Assembly (NCBI GenBank): GCA_934725015.1
Contig: CAKVAS010000019.1
Span: forward strand, 1-53,053
Source of the DNA: an uncultured Bacteroidales bacterium
GTDB taxonomy: Bacteria > Bacteroidota > Bacteroidia > Bacteroidales > UBA932
Direction: 5' to 3'
DNA: 53,053 nt
Positions 41,230 through 50,171 of this stretch are shown one piece after another (the stretch's first letter is position 1; each line of letters begins with the position of its first letter). Under the pieces are notes generated by a model. The model was not told the origin of the DNA. It ran no database searches and worked only from the letters and a program-made list of their open reading frames with translations. The translations under genes were made by a program, and so were the position numbers.

Positions 41230-43467
41230 TCATCCAAACAGCCGGGAGAGCCAGAAGTCGTGGTCGTTCTTTAGGGAATGGGCGCCCTGGTAGCCTCGGT
41301 AGCCATGGAGGCCGTCGGGATAAATCATGAGCTCGAAATGCCTGCCTGCCTTCTGGAGGGCGTCGATGAGGATGAGGGTGTTCTGGAAGTGAACGTTGTC
41401 ATCGCCGGTGCCGTGGGTGAGGCGGAGCATGACGCGGTCGTCGCTGAAGTCTGAGGGATAATCATTTACATAGTTCAGGGCGCAGGCGCGGGCATAGCCG
41501 TCCGGGTTGGTCTCCGGGGTCTCCATGTAACGCTCCGTGTAGTGCGTGTCATATAGAGCCCAGTCATAGACCCCGCCGCCGGCGATGCCGCAGCAGAACT
41601 TGTCGCTGTGGCGCATCACGAGCATAGTCGTCATCGTGCCGCCGAAAGAGAAGCCCTCCACGCCGATGTGCGCGGCATCCACATAAGGCTGAGCCGCAAG
41701 ATAGTCCGCCCATTCGCAGAAGTCGCTTACAGGCCATGAGGTCACATCCTTATAGACCATGTCCTCCCCTGCCCTGCCGTTGTGCCCTGCCGCACGCGAG
41801 TCGCAGACTATCTTGATAATGCCGTTCTCTGCGAACCATTGGTTGGCCTCGCTCGGGGCACGCCACTGGTCGCGTACATACGGGGTGTCCGGGCCGCCGT
41901 AAATCTCCATCACCACAGGATATTTCGTCGCCCCGGAAGGGTCGAATGACTTAGGATATGTAATCAGCGCAGGAAGCGTGAATCCGCCTTTCGTCGTCAT
42001 CGAGATGAGCTGAGGAAGGGCATATCGCGCCGCGTCGAAATCCTCCGGAGTGAAATCCTTCACGGTCTCCGCGGATATGACTTTCCCGTTCTTCAGCGCA
42101 TGGCGGATTTCCTTTGTCGGAGTTGCGGAGTTCGAGATGTATGCCGTAAATGACTGCGCATCATCAGCGAACTTCACACCGGATGCGTTCATGTCAAGCG
42201 GAGTGAGGGCCTTCAGGCTTACGGCAGAGGAAGCGCTCAACACCGAAGAAGCGGAGCCGGACACCGCAGCAACGGAAGCGCCCTGTGTTGAAACTGCAGA
42301 GCCCGACACCTGGGCAACCGCAGAAAAGGTCCCGGAAGATTTGCGTGATGGCTTCAAGGCCGCACGAGGAATGTCCACCGAGAATACCGCCGCCCGAGGC
42401 GCCCCGTCAATCTTCGCCGAAAAATAGAGTTTGCCGCGCCTTTCGTCGGCCTTGAGCACGGTCGCCGACCACAATTTACTGTCAGTCAGGCGGAGAACCG
42501 TCTTTCCGTCGTATGAAATGTAGTAAATCTGATCCCACCCGGTCTCGAAACGCCTTGCGACATAAAGACCGTCGCATCCGAACTCCATACTCTCGAACCA
42601 CTCAATCCATGTCGGATATTTCTCATTGTAAATCAGTTGCTTGGCACCAGTCAAGGCATCCACGGCAAAAAGGTTCAGGTCGTTCTGAATCCTCGGAAGG
42701 GTCGGAACATAGAAATCGCGGCTGTCCGCGCTCCAGAAAGGGATGCCGAAATAGCCGTCGCAGACATTGCCGTCGCCGTAGGAGGACACGACGGTGCAGC
42801 CTTTGGTCGCAGTCCTGGACGTTCCGCCCATAACCGGGAAATCGGCCCAGACGATATAGGCGCCGGCCGTTCTTTCCGAGTCTGGAGAAACTGATGACGA
42901 GGATAAAGAGGCACCCTCTGTCAAGGACGAGCCGGCGTTGTCCACATGAGCCGACGATTGAGCAGCATCGCCGGAAGCGATGGCGGAGCCGACATCCACA
43001 ATCCCTATGCGTACAAGCGGATTCGCCTGCCCGGCCTTAGGGTAGCGGGTGTTGTTCAGATGGCCGGGATAGCCTGCATGGTCAGGCGCTGAGACATCGT
43101 GACCGGCAAACGGGGAATATATCGGGAAGTACGGAACAGCAGTGTTGTCGAAGCGGTAGAATCCTATGCGACGACTGTCCGGAGACCACCAAAAGGACTT
43201 GTAGCGCGATGCTCGGCCAAGAATTTCCTCATAATAGACCCACGAGGCGAATCCGTTGAGAATCAAGTCACTGCCGTCAGATGTCAAACGATATTCCCTG
43301 TTCGTCGCGACATCCTCGACCCAAAGGTCGTTGCCCCGTGTAAACGCGATTTTCGTCGAATCCGGCGAATATGTAGGATTCACCCTCATCTGAGAACTCA
43401 ACTTTCCGTCACCGGCCTGCGCGGTCACAGCCCAGCATAACAAGACACAAAATATAAACTTCTTCAT
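41230..43467 (-). CDS. Dipeptidyl peptidase IV (S9B family)
   Basis: A 745-residue secreted serine peptidase (signal ends near AQAG). N-terminal beta-propeller (DPPIV_N), C-terminal hydrolase with Ser607 (GFSFGG), Asp689 (TGDDNVHF) and His721 (DGLHGY). The EE motif that holds the substrate N-terminus is seen as WVYYEEILGR. It removes Xaa-Pro/Ala dipeptides in the periplasm. Two Ser/Ala-rich low-complexity inserts (about 160-205 and 375-425) are not typical and are probably loops in the propeller. It is transcribed alone, with a short gap before the RecD-like gene. Confidence 0.93.
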   Translation of the reverse strand: MKKFIFCVLLCWAVTAQAGDGKLSSQMRVNPTYSPDSTKIAFTRGNDLWVEDVATNREYRLTSDGSDLILNGFASWVYYEEILGRASRYKSFWWSPDSRRIGFYRFDNTAVPYFPIYSPFAGHDVSAPDHAGYPGHLNNTRYPKAGQANPLVRIGIVDVGSAIASGDAAQSSAHVDNAGSSLTEGASLSSSSVSPDSERTAGAYIVWADFPVMGGTSRTATKGCTVVSSYGDGNVCDGYFGIPFWSADSRDFYVPTLPRIQNDLNLFAVDALTGAKQLIYNEKYPTWIEWFESMEFGCDGLYVARRFETGWDQIYYISYDGKTVLRLTDSKLWSATVLKADERRGKLYFSAKIDGAPRAAVFSVDIPRAALKPSRKSSGTFSAVAQVSGSAVSTQGASVAAVSGSASSVLSASSAVSLKALTPLDMNASGVKFADDAQSFTAYISNSATPTKEIRHALKNGKVISAETVKDFTPEDFDAARYALPQLISMTTKGGFTLPALITYPKSFDPSGATKYPVVMEIYGGPDTPYVRDQWRAPSEANQWFAENGIIKIVCDSRAAGHNGRAGEDMVYKDVTSWPVSDFCEWADYLAAQPYVDAAHIGVEGFSFGGTMTTMLVMRHSDKFCCGIAGGGVYDWALYDTHYTERYMETPETNPDGYARACALNYVNDYPSDFSDDRVMLRLTHGTGDDNVHFQNTLILIDALQKAGRHFELMIYPDGLHGYRGYQGAHSLKNDHDFWLSRLFG

Positions 43468-43515
43468 ATCCTTAATATTTCAATTTCATGCACGTCAAAA
43501 TCTTCATTCCTCATG

Positions 43516-44958
43516 TCATCCCCGGAACAGTTCATCCTTGAAATTAACCAGATATACCTTCTCGACAGCCCTCGTCAGAGCCGTGTAGAGCCACTTCAAA
43601 TCGTCAAGCGTCAGGAAATCCTGCCAAAACGCGTTGTCGATGAACACGCAGCGCCACTGCCCGCCCTGAGACTTGTGACAGGTCAGCGCCTCGGCATACT
43701 TGAGCTGCAGCGCGTTGAAATACTTGTCCTCACGCACCGCCTCCCAGCGCTTCTTCTTCGAACTGATGTGCGAATAGTCCGCATCCACACCGAGATACAG
43801 CATATTCTGCTGCTCGTAGCTGAGCGACGCCGACTCCGAATCCAGTGTGTCAAGAATCACCTTCGCTGTAAATTCCTGGTCATTGTAGTCCGGGAGAAGG
43901 AGACGAGCCGAGGCAAAATGCAGCCCGTAGCGTTCCTCATATCCCGAAATCCTCAAAAGCTTCGCGATGTCCCCGTTCGCGATGTAGTCAACCCCCTCAA
44001 GCTCCTCGCAAAACTGATAGCAGTTCTTCACAATCATCAGCTTATCGCCCCTCACTAACCTCTCCTCCTTGAACTGAACCATCGAGCGCACGCCCATATT
44101 GTACTTTATCGCCCTCTTGTTCGAGCGGCAAAGAATCACCGTGTCGTCCTCCCCGTAACGGGAATATGCGTCGCCGAGACTCTCGATGAGCTCGCCGCCA
44201 CCTATCCTCGCGACGTCGTCATATCCTCGTACAGACAGGCCGACGTCCTCATATTCAAACATATCCTCGCCATACTCCGAACGGGTGATGAGTTCGCGGA
44301 GCCTCGTCGCGTTTGCAAGGATTCCGGACTCCTTCTGCTGACGCACTACCGTCGTGAGGGTACAGAACACCGTCCCGCCCATCATCGCCATATACTCGCG
44401 GGAAAGAGCCGGGCTGCAGTCCATCCCCACGGGAGGGAGCTGGGCGACATCACCGATGAGCACTAACTTGCAATCGACGCCGCCGCGCACGAAAGTCACG
44501 AGGTCATCAAGAAGGTTTCCGCTGCCGAAAGAGGTCGTGGACTGCTGCTGCCCGCCCTCTATACCGATGAGCGACACCTCATCGACAACAAAAAGCGTGT
44601 CCTTGTCCTTGTTCGGGGCGAGCGAGAACTGCCCGTAGCCGTCCCCGCCGACAGACTTCTGACGATAGATGTGCTTGTGTATCGTGGCGACCGGCTTTCC
44701 GGAATAGTTGGAGAGAACTTTCGCCGCACGCCCCGTGGGAGCGAGAAGCACCGTCTTGATTTTCAGTTCATTGAGCGTGTTTATGACGGCGGAAATTGCG
44801 GTGGTCTTTCCGGTGCCGGCATAGCCGTTCACTACCATGATGTCGTCGTCCTGCCCGACAAACTCCGAAACCGTCCGGAGAAAACTGTCCTGACAGGGAG
44901 TCGGCTCATATTTCAGATGGGAACGAAATCCCTGATAAAGAAAATCCGACTGTCCCAT
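43516..44958 (-). CDS. RecD-like ATP-dependent helicase
   Basis: A superfamily 1 helicase of 480 residues. Walker A GYAGTGKTT, then LLAPTGRAAKV, Walker B VVDEVSLI, GDVAQLPPVG (motif III), and at the C-terminus TCHKSQGGQW and LYTALTRAVEKV (motifs V-VI). It lacks the N-terminal domains of RecD2 and has no RecBC neighbours, as in the short RecD-like proteins of Bacteroidota. It may unwind DNA 5'-3' during repair. The ATG at 44958 overlaps the TrkH stop by one base (TGATG), so the GTG one codon earlier is unlikely. Confidence 0.87.
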   Translation of the reverse strand: MGQSDFLYQGFRSHLKYEPTPCQDSFLRTVSEFVGQDDDIMVVNGYAGTGKTTAISAVINTLNELKIKTVLLAPTGRAAKVLSNYSGKPVATIHKHIYRQKSVGGDGYGQFSLAPNKDKDTLFVVDEVSLIGIEGGQQQSTTSFGSGNLLDDLVTFVRGGVDCKLVLIGDVAQLPPVGMDCSPALSREYMAMMGGTVFCTLTTVVRQQKESGILANATRLRELITRSEYGEDMFEYEDVGLSVRGYDDVARIGGGELIESLGDAYSRYGEDDTVILCRSNKRAIKYNMGVRSMVQFKEERLVRGDKLMIVKNCYQFCEELEGVDYIANGDIAKLLRISGYEERYGLHFASARLLLPDYNDQEFTAKVILDTLDSESASLSYEQQNMLYLGVDADYSHISSKKKRWEAVREDKYFNALQLKYAEALTCHKSQGGQWRCVFIDNAFWQDFLTLDDLKWLYTALTRAVEKVYLVNFKDELFRG

Positions 44959-46433
44959 CACCTTGCCTTTCTGTTAAAGATGAGATAGGCTACAACCAGA
45001 ACCGGATAGATTTCAACACGGCCGAGGAACATATTCAGGCAGCAGACAAGCTTTGCTGCGGCGGAAAGCCCGGACATGACCCCGGTACCGATCGCGCTGA
45101 TGCCCACATTTCCTATGGTTGCAATGGCAATTGAGCTTGCGTCCGAACCGCCGAGCCCGGTGGCAATGAGCGCGAAAATTGCAAATGTCGCGAGAACCGC
45201 ATATACGACAAAATACATAAGAACTGAATTCACCGAGCTGTCGGACATGAGATGACTGCCCAGCCGGACCGGGAAAACAGAATTCGGATGAAGCCTTCGC
45301 CGGACCTCACAGCCTGCGGCTTTCAGCGCTATAAGAACACGGTCGGACTTGATTCCTCCTGAGGTAGAACCCGAACAGGCGCACTGTATCCCGCAATATA
45401 TCAGAAGAACGGATGGAAACATCGGCCAAAGATACGGATTATCTACAGCAAATCCGGTAGTGGTGATAAAGCTCACGACATGAAACAACGATGTCCATAA
45501 GGCCTTTCCCACAGACTTTGTCACGCCCTCAAAAAGCAGTCCCGAAGCGACCAGCACCGTCATGACGGCAATCGTGCCCAAATAGAAGCGGACGACCGGA
45601 TTCTTGAACACCTTAAAGGAGCCGGTTGTGGCAAAATGAAATATCAGTCCGAAATGCATTCCGGATATGACCATGAAGAAGACGACTATTCCCTCGATGA
45701 TGCGAGAATCGAAATATGCAATCGACGCGTTCCTCGTGCTGAACCCTCCGGTCGCGATTGTACTGAAAGAGTGATTGATAGCGTCGAAAAGGCTCATTCC
45801 GGCCGCCCAAAGCAGAAGGGTCTCGACTATGGCGAGCGAGAGATAGACAAGGCATATTATCCACACCGTGCGCGAGGAGCGGTAACGGTAGCCCTCGCGG
45901 GAGAGCGACGACAGTTCAAGGTTCGTCATCCTCAGCCGGAACGGGCTGGCCTCCGGAAGCACGAGGAGAAGAAACACAATAACTCCCAGACCGCCTATGA
46001 AATGGGTAGAAGACCTCCAGAACAGCAGGCTTTTCGGCAATGCCTCCACATCATTCACGACAGAATATCCCGTCGTCGTAAAACCGGAGACAGACTCAAA
46101 GAGCGAGTTAATCAGCGAAAACTCCCCTCCGTACAGGACGTATGGCAGCATTCCGAAGATGAACGACAGAATCCATGAAATGAAGATGATGAGGTAACCG
46201 TCGGTCATGGTGATGGGAGGAGTCTTCCTGACGAATATGAAAGGAAACGCTCCGACGACAAGGGTAATCAGGAAACTTATTGCAAGCGGTCCGAAGGCCG
46301 CGTCCATGCCGTTCACTATGGACACCGTCATAGACAGGAACATGAACAGGGCACTCACCAGAAGTGCCTTGCCCACATTCACCGATATGACCTTGATGTT
46401 CAAAATAAATCTATCCTCAAAAATAAATCCCAA
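44958..46433 (-). CDS. trkH: TrkH-family potassium uptake protein
   Basis: A 491-residue membrane protein with four pseudo-repeated pore units: TTTGYSVVND, STIATGGFST, TTTGFAVDNP and a last one around ATIGNVG. It forms the ion channel of Trk K+ uptake in the inner membrane. The TrkA partner is not in the window. The frame begins with TTG at 46433; another TTG at 46400 (giving MNIKVISVNV) is equally reasonable, and no ATG fits. It shares a base with the RecD-like gene after it and lies 13 bp after the HAMP protein gene. Confidence 0.9.
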   Translation of the reverse strand: MGFIFEDRFILNIKVISVNVGKALLVSALFMFLSMTVSIVNGMDAAFGPLAISFLITLVVGAFPFIFVRKTPPITMTDGYLIIFISWILSFIFGMLPYVLYGGEFSLINSLFESVSGFTTTGYSVVNDVEALPKSLLFWRSSTHFIGGLGVIVFLLLVLPEASPFRLRMTNLELSSLSREGYRYRSSRTVWIICLVYLSLAIVETLLLWAAGMSLFDAINHSFSTIATGGFSTRNASIAYFDSRIIEGIVVFFMVISGMHFGLIFHFATTGSFKVFKNPVVRFYLGTIAVMTVLVASGLLFEGVTKSVGKALWTSLFHVVSFITTTGFAVDNPYLWPMFPSVLLIYCGIQCACSGSTSGGIKSDRVLIALKAAGCEVRRRLHPNSVFPVRLGSHLMSDSSVNSVLMYFVVYAVLATFAIFALIATGLGGSDASSIAIATIGNVGISAIGTGVMSGLSAAAKLVCCLNMFLGRVEIYPVLVVAYLIFNRKAR

Positions 46434-46446
46434 ATTCCATTCACTT

Positions 46447-47325
46447 TCAGAAATCCGGGCTGCCTTCCTCTTCCGGCTGATGCTGCTTCAGTTGCTCAAT
46501 CTTGGTGCGGAGAAGCTTCATGCGTCTCTTGAGGTCGGCGTTCTCCTCGGTGACCTCGGAAAGGGAGTCGTTGAGCGCGGCAAGCTCGTCGTCCCCGTCG
46601 AAGCCGTAGGTGTAGCGCTTGCCGGAAGTGCGATAGAGGGTCATTCCGGCGTTCATGCGCCGTATCGGATCGACGAAATAGGACAGGAAGAAGAAAAGCA
46701 GCAGCAGAACTAACAGCAGTCCGGCGGCAACCGACACGACCCCCGGCACGATGCTGCGGTAGAAGCTCTCCTGAAACGTCTCCGAGTTGGCCTCAAGGTC
46801 TTCGTAAATCGCGGCGTTGAGCGTCTCAAGGTCTGAATGCAGACGGTTGAAGCGCGGCTGGAGCCTCTCGAAATACCAGCCTCGGGAGTCGATGAAGTCC
46901 GAGGATATGACATTCTGGAGCTCAAGCGAGGTGAGCATATAGGCCGAATAGGCGTATGCGACGGAATCCGCGAGAGGAAGCGCCCGGCGCGAAGTCAGCG
47001 ACTGCTTGAGGCTGTCACAGTGGCTCAGGAACAGTTCACGGTCGAACTCCGGCAGGATGTTGGAGCTCTCGTCGCCGATGAGCGCCAGAATCTTGAGGTT
47101 ATAGCTGTCCGTGATGGTCGCGAGCCGCTGCGAGACATTGAGGCTGTTGATGTTGGAAGCAATGAGGTCTGAGACATAGTTGCTCATCCTCCTGTACTCC
47201 GCCACCGATATGATGCTGGAGAGCATGAGGATAGCGGCGATGGAACTCATTCCGAGGATGAATTTTCCCCTCATCGTGAGTCTCCGCTCGCCACCACGCC
47301 CTATTTTCTTCCAATCAAAGCCCAT
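46447..47325 (-). CDS. Membrane sensor-like protein with HAMP domain but no kinase
   Basis: A 292-residue protein. TM1 (about 20-42), a helical periplasmic domain (about 43-205) like 4HB-type sensors, TM2 (about 212-236), a HAMP domain (SYFVDPIRRMNAGM onward) and a coiled coil (LSEVTEENADLKRRMKLLR). It ends with no histidine kinase, methyl-accepting or cyclase domain. A break is possible, but the end looks clean and the next gene (trkH) starts 13 bp later. I infer a regulator or scaffold near TrkH. The start could also be the ATG 17 codons later (MRGKFILGM). Confidence 0.75.
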   Translation of the reverse strand: MGFDWKKIGRGGERRLTMRGKFILGMSSIAAILMLSSIISVAEYRRMSNYVSDLIASNINSLNVSQRLATITDSYNLKILALIGDESSNILPEFDRELFLSHCDSLKQSLTSRRALPLADSVAYAYSAYMLTSLELQNVISSDFIDSRGWYFERLQPRFNRLHSDLETLNAAIYEDLEANSETFQESFYRSIVPGVVSVAAGLLLVLLLLFFFLSYFVDPIRRMNAGMTLYRTSGKRYTYGFDGDDELAALNDSLSEVTEENADLKRRMKLLRTKIEQLKQHQPEEEGSPDF

Positions 47326-47390
47326 TTCAATATCATAAAAATGACCAAATATACAACTGAAGGAAAGGGAATGCCCTTTTAGGCGCCCCG

Positions 47391-49067
47391 TCAGAATTTG
47401 AATGAGTCCTTCAACGCCGTCGTCTTGTTGAACACAAAATGCTCCGGCGTCGAATCAGGGTCTCTGAAGAAGTAGCCCACGCGCTCAAACTGAACGGCCA
47501 GCCCGGAATTGTCCTCAAGAAGCGCGGGCTCGGCAAAGCCCGAGGTCACCTTGAGAGAATCCGGATTGAGATACTCCTTGTAGTCCTTTCCCTCCGGAAT
47601 CGAGCCCATCTCCGGCTCGGTGAAGAGCTTGTCGTAGAGACGAAGCTCAACCTCCTTCGCGTGCTCCGCGCTCACCCAGTGAATCGTGCCCTTGACGGAA
47701 CGCCACTCGCCTGAACCCGGACGGGTCGAAGGGTCGTAGGTGCACTTGATCTCGACCACATTGCCCTCGGCGTCCTTGACGACCTCGTTGCACTTTATTA
47801 TATAGGTATATTTCAGACGAACCTCACCGTCCGGCTTGAGACGGAAATATTTCTTCGGAGCGTCCTCCATGAAGTCCGCCCTGTCGATGAGAAGCTCGCC
47901 GGTGAACGGGACCTTCCTTGACGGGCCTTCCGGAGCCGCGGGGTTGAGAGGAGCGTCGAACCACTCGACCTTGCCCGGCTCCCAGTTGGTAATCGTGAGC
48001 CTTACGGGGTCCTGAACGACCATGTAGCGGTTGGACCTCTCGTTAAGATCCTGACGCACGCACCATTCCATAAGCTGTAGGTCAATCAGCTGCTCCCTCT
48101 TCGCGAGTCCGACCTTGTCGACAAACATCCTGATTGCCTCAGGAGTGTAGCCTCGGCGGCGTATTCCGCAGATGGTCGGCATGCGAGGGTCGTCCCATCC
48201 GCTGACGAAGTTGTTGCGGACAAGTTCGAGGAGCTTGCGCTTGCTCATCACGGTGTAGGTAAGGTTGAGACGAGCGAACTCATACTGGTGAGAAGGGAAG
48301 ATGCCGAGCTGCCGGATGAACCAGTCGTAGAGCGGACGATGGACGTCGAACTCAAGGGTGCAGATGGAGTGGGTGATGTGCTCGATGGAGTCGCACTGGC
48401 CGTGGGTGTAGTCATACATCGGATAGATGCACCACTTGTCGCCCGTGCGGTGGTGATGAGCGTGCACGATGCGGTACATGATAGGGTCACGGAACATCAT
48501 GTTCTTGCTGGCCATGTCAATCTTCGCGCGGAGCACCTTCTCGCCGTCGGCGTATTTTCCCGCCTTCATCTCCCTGAAAAGACGGAGGTTCTCCTCGACA
48601 CTGCGGTCCCTGTACGGGCTGTTCTTGCCCGGCTCGTTCACGGTCCCGCGTCCGATGCGGATTTCCTCTTGAGACTGGTCATCGACGTATGCAAGTCCTT
48701 TCTTTATAAGCTCTTCTGCCCATTCGTACAGCTGGTCGAAATAGTCCGAGGCATATCTTTCCTCCGCCCACTGGAAACCGAGCCACCTGATGTCCTCCTT
48801 GATTGAATCCACATATTCCGTGTCTTCCTTGACCGGATTGGTGTCGTCGAAACGGAGATTCGTCTTTCCGCCGTATTTCTGCGCAAGCCCGAAGTTGGTG
48901 CAGATGCTCTTCGCGTGTCCGATGTGCAGATAGCCGTTAGGCTCCGGCGGAAACCGCGTGATGATGCTGTCATACTTGCCCGCGGCAAGGTCCGCCTCGA
49001 TGATTTCCTCAAGGAAGTTCAGAGTCTTAGGCTCCGTCGCTTCCGCTGTCTTGAAAGTCTCTTCCAT
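47391..49067 (-). CDS. glnS: Glutaminyl-tRNA synthetase
   Basis: A class I synthetase of 558 residues that charges tRNA-Gln. PPEPNGYLHIGHAKS holds the HIGH motif, and VMSKRKL is the KMSKS equivalent. FDDTNPVKE, the tRNA acceptor contact region and the C-terminal beta-barrel anticodon domains are complete. Presence of GlnS suggests tRNA-Gln is charged directly rather than through GatCAB. Start ATG 49067, with a TATATTTG box on the minus strand at 49100-49107. Confidence 0.97.
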   Translation of the reverse strand: MEETFKTAEATEPKTLNFLEEIIEADLAAGKYDSIITRFPPEPNGYLHIGHAKSICTNFGLAQKYGGKTNLRFDDTNPVKEDTEYVDSIKEDIRWLGFQWAEERYASDYFDQLYEWAEELIKKGLAYVDDQSQEEIRIGRGTVNEPGKNSPYRDRSVEENLRLFREMKAGKYADGEKVLRAKIDMASKNMMFRDPIMYRIVHAHHHRTGDKWCIYPMYDYTHGQCDSIEHITHSICTLEFDVHRPLYDWFIRQLGIFPSHQYEFARLNLTYTVMSKRKLLELVRNNFVSGWDDPRMPTICGIRRRGYTPEAIRMFVDKVGLAKREQLIDLQLMEWCVRQDLNERSNRYMVVQDPVRLTITNWEPGKVEWFDAPLNPAAPEGPSRKVPFTGELLIDRADFMEDAPKKYFRLKPDGEVRLKYTYIIKCNEVVKDAEGNVVEIKCTYDPSTRPGSGEWRSVKGTIHWVSAEHAKEVELRLYDKLFTEPEMGSIPEGKDYKEYLNPDSLKVTSGFAEPALLEDNSGLAVQFERVGYFFRDPDSTPEHFVFNKTTALKDSFKF

Positions 49068-49099
49068 TCTTCGTATTATTATTTATACAAAACAAACTA

Positions 49100-49128
49100 C
49101 AAATATAGGAGATTTTTTAGTAATTTTG
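49100..49128. promoter_or_regulatory. Divergent -7 boxes for glnS and yicC
   Basis: The minus strand has TATATTTG (49100-49107) for glnS, leader about 26 nt. The plus strand has TAATTTTG (49121-49128) for yicC, leader about 80 nt. No clear -33 elements. Confidence 0.45.
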
Positions 49129-49215
49129 CGCCGGTTTCGGGCATTTATCAATCTGTGATTATATATTCCGGATTATATATCCCGACAAATATGTGAAACT
49201 CGGAAATATTAAAAG

Positions 49216-50106
49216 ATGGCGTCAGTTCAGTCAATGACAGGCTACGGAAAGGCGGAGCTTGTGCTGGAAAAGGGAAAGATTACGGTGGAGATACGGACGG
49301 TCAACGGAAAGACCGCGGACATCAGCATAAAGTCGCAGATGTTGCCGAGAGACAAGGAAGTAATTATAAGACAATATCTTGCAAAGGAACTCCAGCGTGG
49401 TTCGATCGACTTTTTCATGAACTTCGAGCAGAATGACAGCGACGCGTCAAGGGAAATCAACGAGGATGCGCTGCTCGGATATTTCTCGCAGCTGAAAGAC
49501 ATCCGGAGACGGATTGCTGACGAGGAGCTCGGACTTTTCGACGCTGCGGTGCCGTCGCTTCTGAGGCTGCCGGACGTGGTTGGGCAGACCAGGAAACAGG
49601 AAATCGTGAACGACGGGAACTGGGAGGCCGTTTTCGGAACCGTGCAGAAGGCGGTAGCGACGCTGAAGGAATTCAGACTGCGCGAGGGCGAGGCACTGAG
49701 GCGCGACGTCACGGCGAAGGTGGAGAACATACTCGCCTGCTCCCGCGAGATAGAGAAGTTCGAGCAGGAGAGGATTGCCCAGATCAGAGAAAAAATTTTG
49801 ACGCGCTTCGACGAGCTGAAGCTTGAGGTCGATCAGACGAGGCTCGAACAGGAGATGATATTCTACATCGAGAAACTCGACATAAACGAGGAGCGGGTAA
49901 GGCTTAGACAGCATTGCAGCTACTACCTCGAAACCCTTGAGAATGAACCGTATCCGGGACGCAAGCTCGGATTCATCGCCCAGGAGATGGGACGCGAAAT
50001 CAACACGACCGGCTCGAAGTCCAACAACCACGAGATGCAGAAATATGTCGTGAAGATGAAGGACGAGCTGGAGAAGATTAAGGAACAGTCGCTGAACATA
50101 TTGTAA
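49216..50106 (+). CDS. YicC-family endoribonuclease
   Basis: A 296-residue protein. SMTGYGKAEL at the N-terminus and the C-terminal DUF1732 region (FIAQEMGREINTTGSKSNN) are the YicC signatures. E. coli YicC is a metal-dependent endoribonuclease that helps degrade RyhB small RNA. The middle is coiled-coil-like and helical. Length and start (MASVQSMTGYG) are normal. The gap to the next gene is 65 bp. Confidence 0.93.
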   Translation: MASVQSMTGYGKAELVLEKGKITVEIRTVNGKTADISIKSQMLPRDKEVIIRQYLAKELQRGSIDFFMNFEQNDSDASREINEDALLGYFSQLKDIRRRIADEELGLFDAAVPSLLRLPDVVGQTRKQEIVNDGNWEAVFGTVQKAVATLKEFRLREGEALRRDVTAKVENILACSREIEKFEQERIAQIREKILTRFDELKLEVDQTRLEQEMIFYIEKLDINEERVRLRQHCSYYLETLENEPYPGRKLGFIAQEMGREINTTGSKSNNHEMQKYVVKMKDELEKIKEQSLNIL

Positions 50107-50171
50107 ATCAGCGCAGCGGATTCTCCGCTTTGCCGGAGAAATGAACGGGCGCGCAACAAGCTAATAATGAT

